Shown: piece after piece, positions 12,051 to 22,927 of the stretch
Layout: each line of letters starts with the position of its first letter
Numbering within the stretch: position 1 is the stretch's first letter
Source of the DNA: Gnetum montanum
Lineage: Eukaryota > Streptophyta > Gnetopsida > Gnetales > Gnetaceae
DNA length: 64,000 nt
Assembly: GCA_015680685.1 (NCBI GenBank)
Contig: MNCI01001919.1
Span: 1,019,344-1,083,343 of the forward strand
Direction of reading: 5' to 3'
Program-made: the position numbers and the translations under genes
Notes under the pieces: model-generated
Told to the model about the DNA's origin: nothing
The model's database searches: none
Seen by the model: only the letters and a program-made list of their open reading frames with translations

Positions 12051-13576
12051 CAACCTCGCTTCGCTGTGTTGTGCAACGCTGGCCATATTGGCCAAATGCC
12101 AATAGTATGTGTTTGCTACCAGGTTCTTTATCAATGATCGTGGGGTTCACGACCAACTAGGTTTGCTGGCTACAGCACATCTAGCCCTGCAGGAGTTCTC
12201 TTCTGCTAAGAACTTGCGGGTGGGTGTAATCTGTCAATGCGGGGGAGAAAACCACACTTACCCTAGCACGTATTATGTTCCCTACAATCAGTGCAAGGAA
12301 AAGGGTTGGCTGGATAAGGAGTGGGCAAAATCCTTCAAGCCGATCATGGTTGAAGAGGTTCTGGTTGAACTCCTGCTGTTCCTGTAATCATATAGGCCCT
12401 GTGGGCCAAATAGTAAGTGTTGCATGCTCAAGTGTTTTTGGAACCCTTGTATTTCCTGCGTTGTTATGCTAAGCGTGTTTTATGAAAATTGTTGCAGGGG
12501 CGAAGAAGCCCCAGGAGGTGATGGTGGTAACTATTGAGATGCAGGGGGTAAACATCTACTTCAAATACGGCGAAGTAGACGCAAGCCAGCACTGGCTAAA
12601 CCATAGGGCCTCGGAGTCCTTGGTCTAGAACATCTAGAAGGCGAGGCTTATGGATCTGTTCATGGCCTCGAATCTGAGTGTTCCTACCATTGAGATGCTT
12701 TACTTGGTCGACTTCTTTTCTGAAAGGATGGGCTACTTCTGCACGCACATACGGGACGTGCAGGTGGTCATTGAAATCAATGACCAGCTGTTTACGGACC
12801 TATTCGGTGTTCCTACCGATGGTGTCCTCATTGGATCAAAGGGCAAGAAGGAGTTGAACCTTTAGAAGAAGGATATCCAGGAGTGGTTGGGGCTTGTTAA
12901 GGAGCAAAAAGGGTTCCCCATAGACCAGCTTAAGGATGGATCCATCATGGAGATTTACCCCATTTTCTGTGCTCGCGCATTCCCCTAGTTGCTTACCCAA
13001 GGAAAGGTCTTGGGGCTTGAGCAGGCCTGGATAATGCGAGAGGTCATGGAAGAGGGGGCTTGTTACAACTAGGCCAGTTTCCTATGTAAAGGCTTGTAGG
13101 CCGAGATTTTAAGACTTTATCTAAAAATGGAGTCCCGCTCCAACATACACTATGCTTTCTACATAGGCTATCTGAAGCTCTTCGCAGAGTTTCTGGTGGT
13201 CTAGGAGGATGGAGTCCAGGTCATGCGATATCACGACTAGATTTCTAGAACGTGGATTCGCCAAATCCTCTAGACCACATGAGCCCAAGATCCCCTAGAA
13301 ATAATCAGGGAGTCGTTCTCTGTAATGACCAAGGATTAGGCGGCTCGCAATGTTCGTGGCCAGGACAGCGTAGGAGAGATGATCCCTGCTATAGCCAGTA
13401 GCGTGATGCGGGGGGAACGTCTCATAGCCGAGACTGTGCCTAAGGAGTTGCAAAGAAAGAGGCCTCCCCCAGCTAGGGAAACCTTTCAGGTGGAGGAAGA
13501 GGAGGGATGAAGACTACAACTCAAGCTGCAGAGGATGCAACCCCCCATTGGTAAATGCTTTTTTGTAATGCTTACT

Positions 13577-13625
13577 TTGTTATTGTTTGCTACGCTAGGC
13601 GGTGTAGCGTAGCGTAGCACCTGTT
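13577..13625 (+). repeat. GCTACGCTA / TAGCGTAGC cluster in an intron of B's antisense gene
   Basis: TGCTACGCTAGGCGGTGTAG followed by CGTAGCGTAGCAC lies in the intron between exons 4 and 5. Single copies of GCTATGCTA-like sequence lie in the other introns (11430-11465, 12465, 14238). The same motif is the most prominent feature of element B's own LTR (21270-21760). Confidence 0.6.
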
Positions 13626-15489
13626 TTGAGCTAACTTATTTTGGACTAATGCGAACATGCTTTTTTGCTAGTAGAGGAAGAAGAAGAAGAAGGCGATGAA
13701 GAAGTGTCAGCCCCTAAGACGAGGGTGACGAATAAAGACATGGAGGCCCTAGTCTCGAAGGAAAGGACCCCGGTCAAGAATAAAGGAGCTCCTATTGCTA
13801 GGGTAGGGGCTCTTATCATTAGGGAGCCTCCTCCTACCAACGAAGAGGCACCTCCCTTGAATAAAAAAGATGCTAGTCTCTTGAAAGGAAAGGCACTAGT
13901 GCATGAGGCAGGGCCTCATGTAGACTTGGTAGGGCCTTCTGCCAAGGCTACCACCATTGTTTTGCATCAGTAAGAAGAGAGACTGCAATTGGACGCTGGT
14001 GAGTTCAACGATATGTTTGCCTTATCATAGTCCATTTTGGCCATTGCTGATATGCTTAGTCATGTAACAGGTGCTACTGCTGATGCCGCAGGACCTCTTC
14101 CTATTCGTGCGGAGTCATGGGTCAAGATCCTTGACAAGTTTGCGTTCGTGCAGGGACTTGTTAACGACATGATCAAATTTCTTCAGCAGGCAGACCCTGG
14201 CTCGAGTAAGTAGTAGTGTTAAGTTCTCGTATGTTGTTATGCTAAAACTTTCGAGTTTGTTGATTTTGCTATGTTAACGCAATTGCTACACTCTTTGTGT
14301 CGAGGTAGCCTCTCGGCTCAAGTGGGACCTGACACAACCTATGAAAGTCGACGTTGTGCCTACACTCTCACCGAAAGTGACTGAGGTGCCTCGTCGCATG
14401 TTCAACAAGGCTTACAAGTGCATCTTGCACTTGGCATGTTCCTTGTGGGAGTATAAGCGCGCCAACGAGGACCTGTGGAAACGGGTCCAAAGGGCTGAGC
14501 GAAGAGAGGCCAACCTAGTCACTAAGGTGGAGGATCTTAGGTCGAGGAACGAGTTCCTCATAACTTGTGATCCTAATGATGAGGACTGGCGCAAGGCTGT
14601 AGAAAACTATGCCAGGTTTTGGATTGTCATGCGTCAGAACGTTGAATCCACTCACAAGATAATCAAACAGCAAACGCAAATGGGCTAGCTAGCCTAGAAG
14701 TGTCAAGACATGAAAGATTTTAGCGCCAAGGTTTTCAAATGGGGGCAAACCCAGAGAAATCACAAGCACATGTATAAGTGAGAGAATGACACCCATTGAA
14801 AACTGTACAAAAGCGCTGATGTGGAGGCATTTATGTATGAAGCATTCGTAAATGCCATCGACACTTTTGAGGCCTATGCCAAGTTCAAGGAGCAGGTAAA
14901 GATTACAAAATCTCCTGACTGGAAAGTGGACCTTCCTACAGGAGAGACCACAACTGTCTCCTTTTTCCCAGGACCTCCAAGATGGATGATCGTTGAAAGG
15001 GAGAGAGCTACTGCCGCGGATGCTAAACCTACCAATAGGCATTGGATGGACATCACGACAGAGGAGGTTTGGCATCGCCTTAGGCTCGATATAGACTAGA
15101 TACCCCTTGAGACCGATGCAGGCTATTCTCAAGTTAGTCACTTTACTGTGTTGGTGCTTATGCTCTATTGTAACTTGCATTTGTTGCCCTAGTTGATTAC
15201 TTCATTCCTACGATGCAGGCTTTAGATGAGGGTGCAAGGCCCATAGAGGGAGGGAATGAAGAACCGAGAGAGGATGATGCAGGGGAAGGCGATGCAAAGG
15301 TGGATGGCGTGGGGGCGAATAGCAAGGATGACGCAAACAGAGACAACCCATGACCACATGGAAGTTTCTTTTTGAAATTTTGAAATTTTATAAAAGTTTT
15401 GCAAACATTGTCAATAGGGGAAAGTTTTGAATAAAATGAGAAACTTCAGAGAAGAAATTGGTTCTATGTAAACTTGTGTATTGTGTAAA

Positions 15490-15860
15490 TTTTTCATGCT
15501 TTCATATGCTAGTTTTAGGCCATTTCGGGCCATTGCTAGTTTTAGGCTGTTTTAGGCTCTTGCTATTTTTATGCCGTTTCAGGCCTTTGTGTAACATGCC
15601 AAAAGGATCGTATGTTAATAAAGAAAAAAGCAATGATAATAGTTTTAGGCCATTTCGGGCCATTGTTAGTTTTAGGCCATTTTGGACCATTGCTAGTTTT
15701 AGGCCATCTCAAGCCATTGCTAGTTTTAGGCCATTTCGGGCTGTTGCTAGTTTTAGGCCATTTCAGGCTGTTGCGTAGCATGCTAGAAGGATGGCATGTT
15801 AACAAAACATAGAAGAAATGCTAGTTTTAGGCCATTTCGAGCCATAGCGTAGCATGCCAA
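15490..15860 (-). repeat. Element B repeats between protease and the antisense gene
   Basis: About nine copies of a 27-bp unit, GCTAGTTTTAGGCCATTTCG (plus strand, first 20 bases), mostly head to tail. In the element's direction this is CGAAATGGCCTAAAACTAGC, nearly the unit found in element C at 34856-34966 (CCGAAATGGCCATAAACTAC). Open frames across it are repeat artefacts. Confidence 0.9.
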
Positions 15861-15940
15861 AAGGATGGCATGTTAACAAAACAAAGAAATGATGAATGTA
15901 CAAGGAATGGCGAGTGGGCAGGAAGCAATGGAGTTGCTAC

Positions 15941-17266
15941 GCTATGCGTAGTTGCCTCTTGACCCATCGTGGGTTGATCGGAACATAAGGCCGGGGTGTT
16001 TCACTGGGGCCCTCGTTCACATCATTGTCCCCCACATGAAAGGGCAACTCAACCCATGTGTTTTCAATTTGGAGGTTAGCTTGCCAAGCTGATTCTCCCA
16101 TTGGATGGTTAATGTATGCGTGAGCAAGTGCTTCATTCTCAGAGGTTGTGACCTTTGAGCCCTACTCCATGTCTACATTGCTAATTGCTTGTGCTTTTAC
16201 TTTGTCACCACGGATCACCACCTCCTTGGCTGCGTATGGTAAGTGGATTTCCTGGTGTATAGGTGAGGAGACAACCCTAAGTTGCGCTAACCGTGATCTC
16301 CCCAAGATTAGGTTAAACCTGGGCATTTCCTTGACTACGATGAACGTTGTGTCTGTGGGGAACTGATCCCCTGCCATGAAGTCTATGTGAATTATACCCT
16401 TCACCAGGACACGTGCCCCGTTGAAGGATCTCAGACACGAAGTTGTCATGGGTTTGATCTAGTTGACCAAACCCAACTTGTCCACAATAGGGAAGGGGAT
16501 GACGTTTGTGGTAGCCCCATCATCAACATGTACCCTTCAGATCCGGTGTTGGCCGACCCGAATTGTGATGAAGAGAGGCACCGTAGTCACCTAACCCCCT
16601 TTGGTATATTCCCTAATGGCATCATCACTGAAAGTCAATTGGGATGGCGCAGGCTCCGCGAGTATAGAGGGAAGCATGACCGAGTGGATCACTTCCTCTT
16701 CCACTGGCATGTCTTCTTTTACTGGAGGCGCCATCAACATGTGGATTAGAGCCTGGTAGTGGGGTACATACGTCATGATTAGGTCATACAAGCTCAGTGT
16801 AGCATGTTTCTACTTTAGAGCTTACTTGACCTAGGTGAGGGCATCCAAAAGGTCTTGGCTACCCCCCATTTTGATGCTTTCCCCCTTTTCGATTCGTCCT
16901 AGAAGACAAATTTCCCAAGGGGGACGACTTCGAGTCTAGGTTGGGACCCTCTTTGGCAGGGCGACACGGACTGTGTGGTTGTGGCAATGTTCATCTTTGG
17001 TGAAAAAGGTATAGATGCAAGGGGTGCAGATGCAGGCTTGGAAGTACCAAAGGCAGTACCTCTTCTCGATGTCTCCCCTACGAAACGCACTTCCCATTTT
17101 TGGGACAAGAAGATGGTTCAGCTGTTTTATGCGGGATGGGGGTTGTCGCAGGAGTCGACCCCCTAATGATGAAAGGAGCTAGCTGTGTTAGCAGGCAAAG
17201 TGGCGTGGTTTCACTAACAAGTGATGCTGAGATGGCTGTATTTTGAGGGACCCTCAGAACAAATGG
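15941..17266 (-). pseudogene. pro: Element B protease region
   Basis: The clear part is 16162-16449 minus, with CLRSFNGARVLVKG, FMAGDQFPTDTTF, FNLILGRSRLAQLRVVSSP and HQEIHLPY, matching residues after the active site in element C's protease. ILGR is the aspartic-protease flap-like motif of Ty3/gypsy enzymes. Upstream (16450-17266) the frame is broken by indels and stops, so the catalytic Asp-x-Gly cannot be read in one frame. Downstream the product ends with NTWVELPFHV and a TAG near 15941, as in C (VPWAELPFNV). A linker with PFVLRVPQNT and PFIIRG lies near 17160-17270, the degenerate form of C's repeated PYVVRVP motif. Confidence 0.8.
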
Positions 17267-19738
17267 TTATTGCGAGTTTTGATTAGTCGCTCGTGGCGTT
17301 GGTGCACTATGCTGAGGCACACAGATCACAAATGGCTGCAGGTGTGGCCTAGGATCATTGTCAATGCCGATGGCATTGATGATGTAACTAGCATTGTTGG
17401 CATTGAGGGGGTCTATGTAGACATGCATAGATTGGTTTTCGGGACGTCCAAAGTTGCTTTTGTCCAACACCAGTTTTCCTTGGTCGATCAATCTTTGGAT
17501 GTCATCCTAAAATGTGAGACAGTAATCTGTGTTGTGACCACATTGTTGATGGTAGTCACAAAACCTGTCTAGCTTGAAATCCTTAGGAACTGGGGGCTCA
17601 TTGGGTAGGGCCAAAGAGGGGTTTCTAAGGAGCTCACAGTAGCGTTGATGTCTGCTGGTTGCTTCTTACGAAATTTGCTTGTATTGAATGTGCCCCAATG
17701 CCGATAGCTGCTTCAGGAGTTCCAACAGCTTGAGAGGAAATGGGGTGTAGGTTGAGTGATCTTTACACTCAAAGTTTGGCTTGGTTTATGTAGATGCCTC
17801 AGGTGTGGGCACCGGAGGTTGCGGTGCATTGCCCTATTTGGGCATGGGGTTAGTCATGAGTATGGTCGTTTTCTTGTCATTCTTGTCACCGTTGTTGCTA
17901 GGTCTAGGCTTGGCCTCAGTCGTCATAGTGGCCACTATGGTTTTTGGGGCCTTACCCTTGTCCTTCTTTTTGAAGGTGTTTTTGTAAGCGACGTAGGCCA
18001 GGTCTTTGCTTGCCTCAGTCGCATCCTGTATACTCTTAGTCTAAGCGAAGGCTTGACTAAGAGTGCGAGGGGCGAGGTAGTACAGTTTAGACTTGATAAA
18101 GTCGTTCACTGCACCTTTAAAGACGACCAGTAAGTGGGCTTCTATGATGGGCTCACAGATTTCGTTAAGGGTTGTGCTCCAGCGTTGGATGAATTTCTAG
18201 ATTGGTTCCAGAGGCTTCTGCTTTATGCTCATTAGTTGGTCTAGTGTGGTCATGGCCTTCAAGTTGTACTTGAAGCATGTCACAAACTGGGTTAGGAGCT
18301 CTTCCAGAGCTGAGATGGACGAGTGTGATAGTGCGCAGTACCAATCTAAGGATTTCCCAGCTAGGGACATGGTGAAGACACGAATAATCGTGTGCGGCCA
18401 TTATTGCAACAGAAGGGATTCAGATCTGAAGGTAATAAGATGCACATTGGGATCTCCCTCCCCATCATATTTCATGAAGTGCGAGAGAGACATCCCTGGG
18501 GGTAAATTCAAAGAAGGGATTGTAGGGCTAACGGGGTCATCCTGGTAAAAGTCCATGAATTGTACTGTATCAGACCCAACAGCTTTGAGGTGTTTTATTT
18601 CCTCAATGAGTGTTTGGATAAGCTAGAATGCTTGCTCTAGACCCTATGATGTTGTGGGCAAGTGGGGAACTACCGAAGAAGCTCCCACCTATGGCGTGGT
18701 GGGGGTAGTGGCTTGACCCTTTGGCGGTACCATTAGGACCGCCCCTGTGAGTGATGCTACCTGTGTTGTCCACCACCCGGTAGGTGGTGTTGCTGGAGCA
18801 GCAGCCGCGGGTTGAGCTACTGAATAGACTGTTTGTGTCATCAGCAGAATAGAGCATAGCCCCGTGTTAGGATGTACCGTTTGCAGGGTTTGGTAGGTCT
18901 AAGGGCGAACATAGTGTAGAATAGACAAAGAAGCGAATGGGGTCCACCATGTGGATGGACCTAGGCCCACCATAGTGGGTGGAATAGATGCGAACGTAGG
19001 AATCGACATGGAAGTTTTGTGTGATTGTGAAGTAGGTACAGTGTGAACATGCGGTAGGGTAGCTGTGATTGGTGTGTTATGCACTACAGGAATATGCTGA
19101 TGAATAGTTCACGGAGGCATAATTTCTGCAAGTGAAACAGGGGAATAAGGGCATTGATACGCTGGGAATGTGACATGGCTACCCATTGCGGTCGTAGTTG
19201 TAGGCTACGGAAGAATGGGCGTGATGGCAAAGGGAGCGGTAACAGACAACTGGTTGACCCAGAAGGACTAGGTAGGATGGACAGGAACGGGGTTGGCTTG
19301 ACCTCCCTCGTCAGATTGGGAATCGAGTTCCTCCTTTCCATCTTGAAAGGTGTCATCCTAGTTGGACACCATGTCCTGTTGCTTCCTAAGCCTAGCCAAC
19401 TAGATTAACTAGTCTAGCAACCTTTGGTTTACTTGCGTCAAAGATATGGAAACATTGGGAGTGAGAACAAATTCCTTCCCGTCGCAGTACACGAACTCGA
19501 AGCTACGTTTGCTTTCAAGTTCATGTACATCCAAAGGCAAGTTTGCTTGAATGTTTGCACAGAAAAAATTGTAATGCTCGTGTTGCTGGGCCAAGCCCTC
19601 AAGTCCTCGATTTTGGATCCTGAGGGATCGACGTGTTTCTAGCATTGGATTCAACGGTTGTTCAGCACCAGTGGTGCCTTGAATCGTGATGGGAACTTCC
19701 ATGTTGAAGGTGTTAGTAGCGGTAGTTGCAAAAGCCAT
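17267..19738 (-). pseudogene. gag: Element B gag (Tat-type)
   Basis: The start is probably the ATG at 19738 (MAFATTATNTF), or one ten codons upstream. In order: RRSLRIQNRGL (about 19640), a long Pro/Thr/Ser linker (19400-18640), the capsid-like core with DFYQDDPVSPTIPSLNLPPG (about 18550) and KSKLYYLAPRTLSQAF (about 18080), and a zinc-knuckle-like FCDYHQQCGHNTDYC (about 17530) of spacing C-x2-H-x4-H-x4-C. Several TAG and TAA stops, in the linker and core, prevent translation of a full protein. The order and motifs follow elements C and G. The gag knuckle is expected to bind RNA for packaging. Confidence 0.85.
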
Positions 19739-19867
19739 TGCTACCAAGCTAGACAATTTTGTAAACAAAAAAAGCTAAGCAGTTTTGCAGATGGAAAAAG
19801 CAAAGAAATTTGAAAATGAAATAGTTTTGTGAATGAAGAGAGCAAAGGAGTTGACAAGTGATCAAAA

Positions 19868-20345
19868 AGAAGGCTTTATGTCTTGCCCTGCTCCCGAGGA
19901 ACTGTCGAGGCGACCGATCTGTACCACACAATGCGTAAACAACTGTGAGTGGGTGTCACATTTACGCTAGTATGTGATAAGGTATAGAACGCATGCAAGA
20001 CTACCGTAAAAAGGAAGGCAAGTCAACTAGCAATCAGAGGCTTTATGTCTTGTAGGGTTCCCGAGGAATTGTCGAGACGACCGGTCTGCACTGCACGATG
20101 CGTAAACAACCACAGATGGGTATCAAGTTTACGCTAACACATATCAGGGTGCAGAAGGCTTACAAGACTATTGTAAAAAGGCAAAGCTAACTGGCAATTG
20201 GAGGTTTTATGTCCTGTAGGGTTCCCAAGGAACTGTCAGAGTGACCGATCTGCACCGTGTGACATGTAAACAACCACAGGTGGGTGTCACGTTTATGCTA
20301 ACACGTATCAGGGTGCAGAAGGCTTAAAAGACTACTGTGACATGC
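19868..20345 (-). repeat. Leader tandem repeat of element B (three 166-bp units)
   Basis: Three copies starting at about 19868, 20035 and 20201, each beginning GGCTTTATGTCTTG and containing GGTTCCCGAGGAATTGTCGA. They lie between the primer site and gag. The copies have diverged by scattered substitutions. Confidence 0.9.
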
Positions 20346-20362
20346 GGAAAAGGCACCAAAAG

Positions 20363-20380
20363 GCCCTCCTTTTAGCGCTA
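20363..20380 (-). promoter_or_regulatory. Element B primer binding site
   Basis: On the minus strand this reads TAGCGCTAAAAGGAGGGC, the counterpart of TGGCGTTAGAAGGAGGGC in element C. The expected TGG has become TAG. It sits seven bases inside the LTR boundary. Confidence 0.65.
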
Positions 20381-20387
20381 GAAAGAT

Positions 20388-21881
20388 TGTAGTGATCAAA
20401 AATGTCGACGGCTAGAACAAAATGCCAAGGGGTCATCGGCCGACCACGGTCTTGACCCCATCTCTACGGGAGAGTCATGCTGGATGGGGACAGAAACAGG
20501 GTGCCCTGAACGGTTTGGTCGATCAGACAAGGACTTAATTGGTGTCTATATAACCTTTTGCAACGTGTTGTTTGAAAATGAGATTGATAACGTAAAGAAA
20601 TGATTCAATGCAAAAGGAGCAGAAAATAATGTAAAGTGCGATAGTAAACAGAAGATAATGTGAAAAAATGCGGTTAGAAAAGTGCACCGCTTTGAAGAAA
20701 AGACCTTGCTTTTTCAAGATGGACACAATTGATTGCACAACGTTGGGAAGTGCAGAGATCCCGAGAGTAACCGAGACGTGTAGAGTAAGAGGGCAGCGAG
20801 CTTGAACGCAGACTTCACTAACAACGTAACGTTCTAACAAGATGGTAGAAGAGAATAGAATAGGATGCCAGCTGATAATGCTAAATATTTTCAATGTTTA
20901 AACAGAGAGCTTACAATGTTTTAGGCTACAATGCCAACTTTTTTGCTTATCAGCCAACCAGACTGTTAGCCGAACAGAGTGGGGACTGAAGAGGCCGCAA
21001 AGGAAGTTCGTTGGATGAAAAAAGTTCAAAAAAAGGAAGTCGTTTTAGAATTGCTCATTGGGGTATTTATAGGACCAAGGACACACGAAAGATGTAGTTT
21101 GGACGCTATGTGCCCTGGGCCTATGCTGACTTGTCTGCGTTGCACATGCCTACATGACTGTTGGGTGAGTCTGCCATGCTGTAATCACGAACCTGCCACG
21201 CCATAATTACACTATTAGTGCAACGGTGTAATTAGGTGAGGTGCATTGATGACACGTAACAGCTCGCCATGTTTTGCTATGTTTTGTAGCATAGCATACT
21301 AGCATAGCGTGGTGTTTTGTTACGTGCCTTGTTGCGTGTGTAGGAAGCCTTTGAAATGTGCTTGTGTGTTTGCTATGCTACGTAGCGTAGCAACTGGCCT
21401 TAGTCCCAAAAAAAAGGGAAAAGACATTAATCTGCAAACTTTGTCTTTTGCGTTGTGAAACTTGCTGATCTCGCCCTTCGAATAGCCTTTTGTCACTTTC
21501 ACAGAATTGCTACGCCTTGCTGCACCTTGTAGCTTAGCGTAGCGTAGCAGCACACATGACTTAATTTAGCCAAGTTTGCCACTTTCTGATGGAAGTAGAA
21601 ATTGTCGAAGTACTCGAAGTTAGGCAAGGGGATTGGTCATCTAGCTTTCGTTACGTTGTGCTATGCTGGCAAAGCATAGCGTAGTGTAGCATTGTGCTTC
21701 TGCAAACGTCTTTTGAAGTTTGCTATGCTAAGTGGAGTAGCGTAGTGTGGCAAGAGTCCTTAACTTAGAAAACTTGCTGAAGTGGACAGTTTGAAAATCA
21801 GAGCATCCATCTCCTGAATAACTGCAGTAACGCTGCGCGAATTGCAAAGGCCTGGTGAAGCAAGAATGTCTTTGAATTTCA
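20388..21881 (-). repeat. Element B: 5' LTR (Tat-type)
   Basis: On the minus strand it starts TGAAATTCAAAGAC at 21881 and ends CACTACA at 20388, about 1.49 kb. The segment near 20500 (CAAGGACTTAATTGG) aligns with the terminal part of the C and G LTRs. A TATAAATA box is at 21064-21071 (minus). Between 21260 and 21760 are many copies of GCTACGCTA/TAGCGTAGC, partly palindromic, placed upstream of the TATA box in the U3 region. Confidence 0.8.
21064..21071 (-). promoter_or_regulatory. TATA box in element B LTR
   Basis: TATAAATACCCC on the minus strand, about 820 bp inside the LTR from its start, as in the other Tat-type LTRs here. Confidence 0.6.
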
Positions 21882-22927
21882 TGGTGGTATTTACGTGTGT
21901 GTGTTTTATGAATTTTGTGTTGATTGCATTTAATCCTTCTAGTGCCTATGAACATTTTAAGATGTGGTTACGCAAGGGCACTATAGGTTGGAACCTACTT
22001 TGGGGAGGACCCACTTGCGTAACCCATGTAATTGCACTTATAACACATCTCCAACACATCATTCAATACCATCTAAATATTACCAATGTTCTTCTTTCCC
22101 TTATTATCCTTTCAATTCAATCGTTCTTATGAGTTAACACATATCCTTTTTCTCCTACTCTTCATGATTTTCATTGTCAGATTTTACACCATTCTAATCT
22201 TTGTTCCTTCAGAATTAGTTGTATTACCCTAGACCCATTTACATTGATGTACCTATCCTTAGTTTATACCTTAGAGTTTCAAAACTTTTCAAAAATTTGG
22301 TAGTTTTTTCAAGTGCCCTATTTTTGGTAGGACATGATATCGGGTACGCGATATTTCTTCCAACACGATATTGGGTCCCCACTAGTGGGTACGCGATATC
22401 ATGTCCTTAAAATATATAAATATATGGATCCCCTGCGCCTATTACCATCATTTGTAATTGTTCATGCAAGGGAATTTTTTCAAATTTTCTTCTACGACTC
22501 GTGATTACGCCTTTCTCGCTTCGCTAACCATAACTCACTCACTGGTGCTCCAATTTTTATTTCGTCTGAACCTAGTTGAACCCGGAGTGTTCAGGTTAGT
22601 TATGGGGAAGGGGTACATGCCAAATTGTGTATCCATTTTTTGAAATTCTTCATTGCCCAAAGGACACTATCAAGGGTAATTAGTTATAAAAATAATAATA
22701 AATATGTGCCAAAAATAATTTTATCTCCTTACTGATATCGAGAAATTAAAACTCTGAAACCACCTAAGCAAAGTGGACCAAATATTAAAATCTTGTGGGG
22801 ACATTTCCATAAAAACTCTTAACTTTAAAATCACACAAAATTAGGATTAACTCGTTAAGGCAAGAAGTGAGGTATAACTTAACTTTGGTAAGCAACCTTA
22901 CTAATGATTGGCCTCGTGTGATTACAG
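21882..22927 (+). other. Element A region before its accessory ORF
   Basis: No coding sequence recognised. An inverted repeat GGTTACGCAAGGG ... CTTGCGTAACC lies at about 21966-22024. A larger LTR-like hairpin is listed separately at 22330-22423. Just before the ORF is TGTGATTACAG, which could be a splice acceptor directly joining to the ATG at 22928. Confidence 0.5.
22330..22423 (+). promoter_or_regulatory. LTR-like promoter block upstream of element A's accessory ORF
   Basis: GGACATGATATCGGGTACGC at 22330 and its inverted partner ending CGATATCATGTCC at 22406 form a hairpin. A TATATAAATATATGG follows at about 22414. The LTR of the same element has CATGATATCAGGTACGTGAT and two further GATATC-type sites at 25830-25885, then TATAAATA at 25902. 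Order and spacing are alike, so this looks like a second copy of the LTR promoter placed about 0.5 kb before the ORF. Confidence 0.55.

Larger units (their letters stand above)
10925..15353 (+). pseudogene. Element B antisense gene, seven exons, decayed
   Basis: This gene runs against element B and is the counterpart of the 35202-39900 gene in element C. Proposed exons: 10925-11043; 11577 to about 12050; 12123-12412; 12498-13549; 13672-14205; 14309 to about 15115; 15219-15353. Introns 3 (GTAAGT at 12413), 4 (GT at 13550) and the one at 14206 (GTAAGT) are all phase 1 and rejoin in frame; intron 2 rejoins in phase 2. The same phases occur in C. Exon 2 carries the FCP1-like segment, exon 3 ends with CKEKGWLDKEW, exon 4 has FTDLFGVPTDGV and AEFLVV, and exon 6 is charged and helical with KWGQTQRNHKHMYK. 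About twenty in-frame stops, mostly TAG, make it a pseudogene. A likely TATA (ATAAATAG, 10765) lies 160 bp upstream. The exon 1-2 junction does not join in frame as I place it. Confidence 0.75.
6432..21881 (-). mobile_element. Element B: Tat-type retrotransposon lacking its 3' LTR
   Basis: Read on the minus strand the order is 5' LTR (20388-21881), primer site, repeat-rich leader, gag, protease, a gene in the opposite direction (10925-15353 plus), reverse transcriptase, RNase H, archaeal-type RNase H, integrase and terminal repeats. This equals element C module by module. Protein similarity to C is clear throughout, but DNA and LTR identity are low, so B is a different family. The 3' LTR is absent: the internal region stops at about 6432 against element G's gag. 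The five bases right of the 5' LTR are TGGTG, with no partner at the left end. It is nested in the Athila-type element A. Confidence 0.8.

Noticed and set aside
15458-15812. Frames with repeated LVLGHFGPLL / ASFRPFRAV
   Set aside because: 27-bp repeat read in several frames; not coding.
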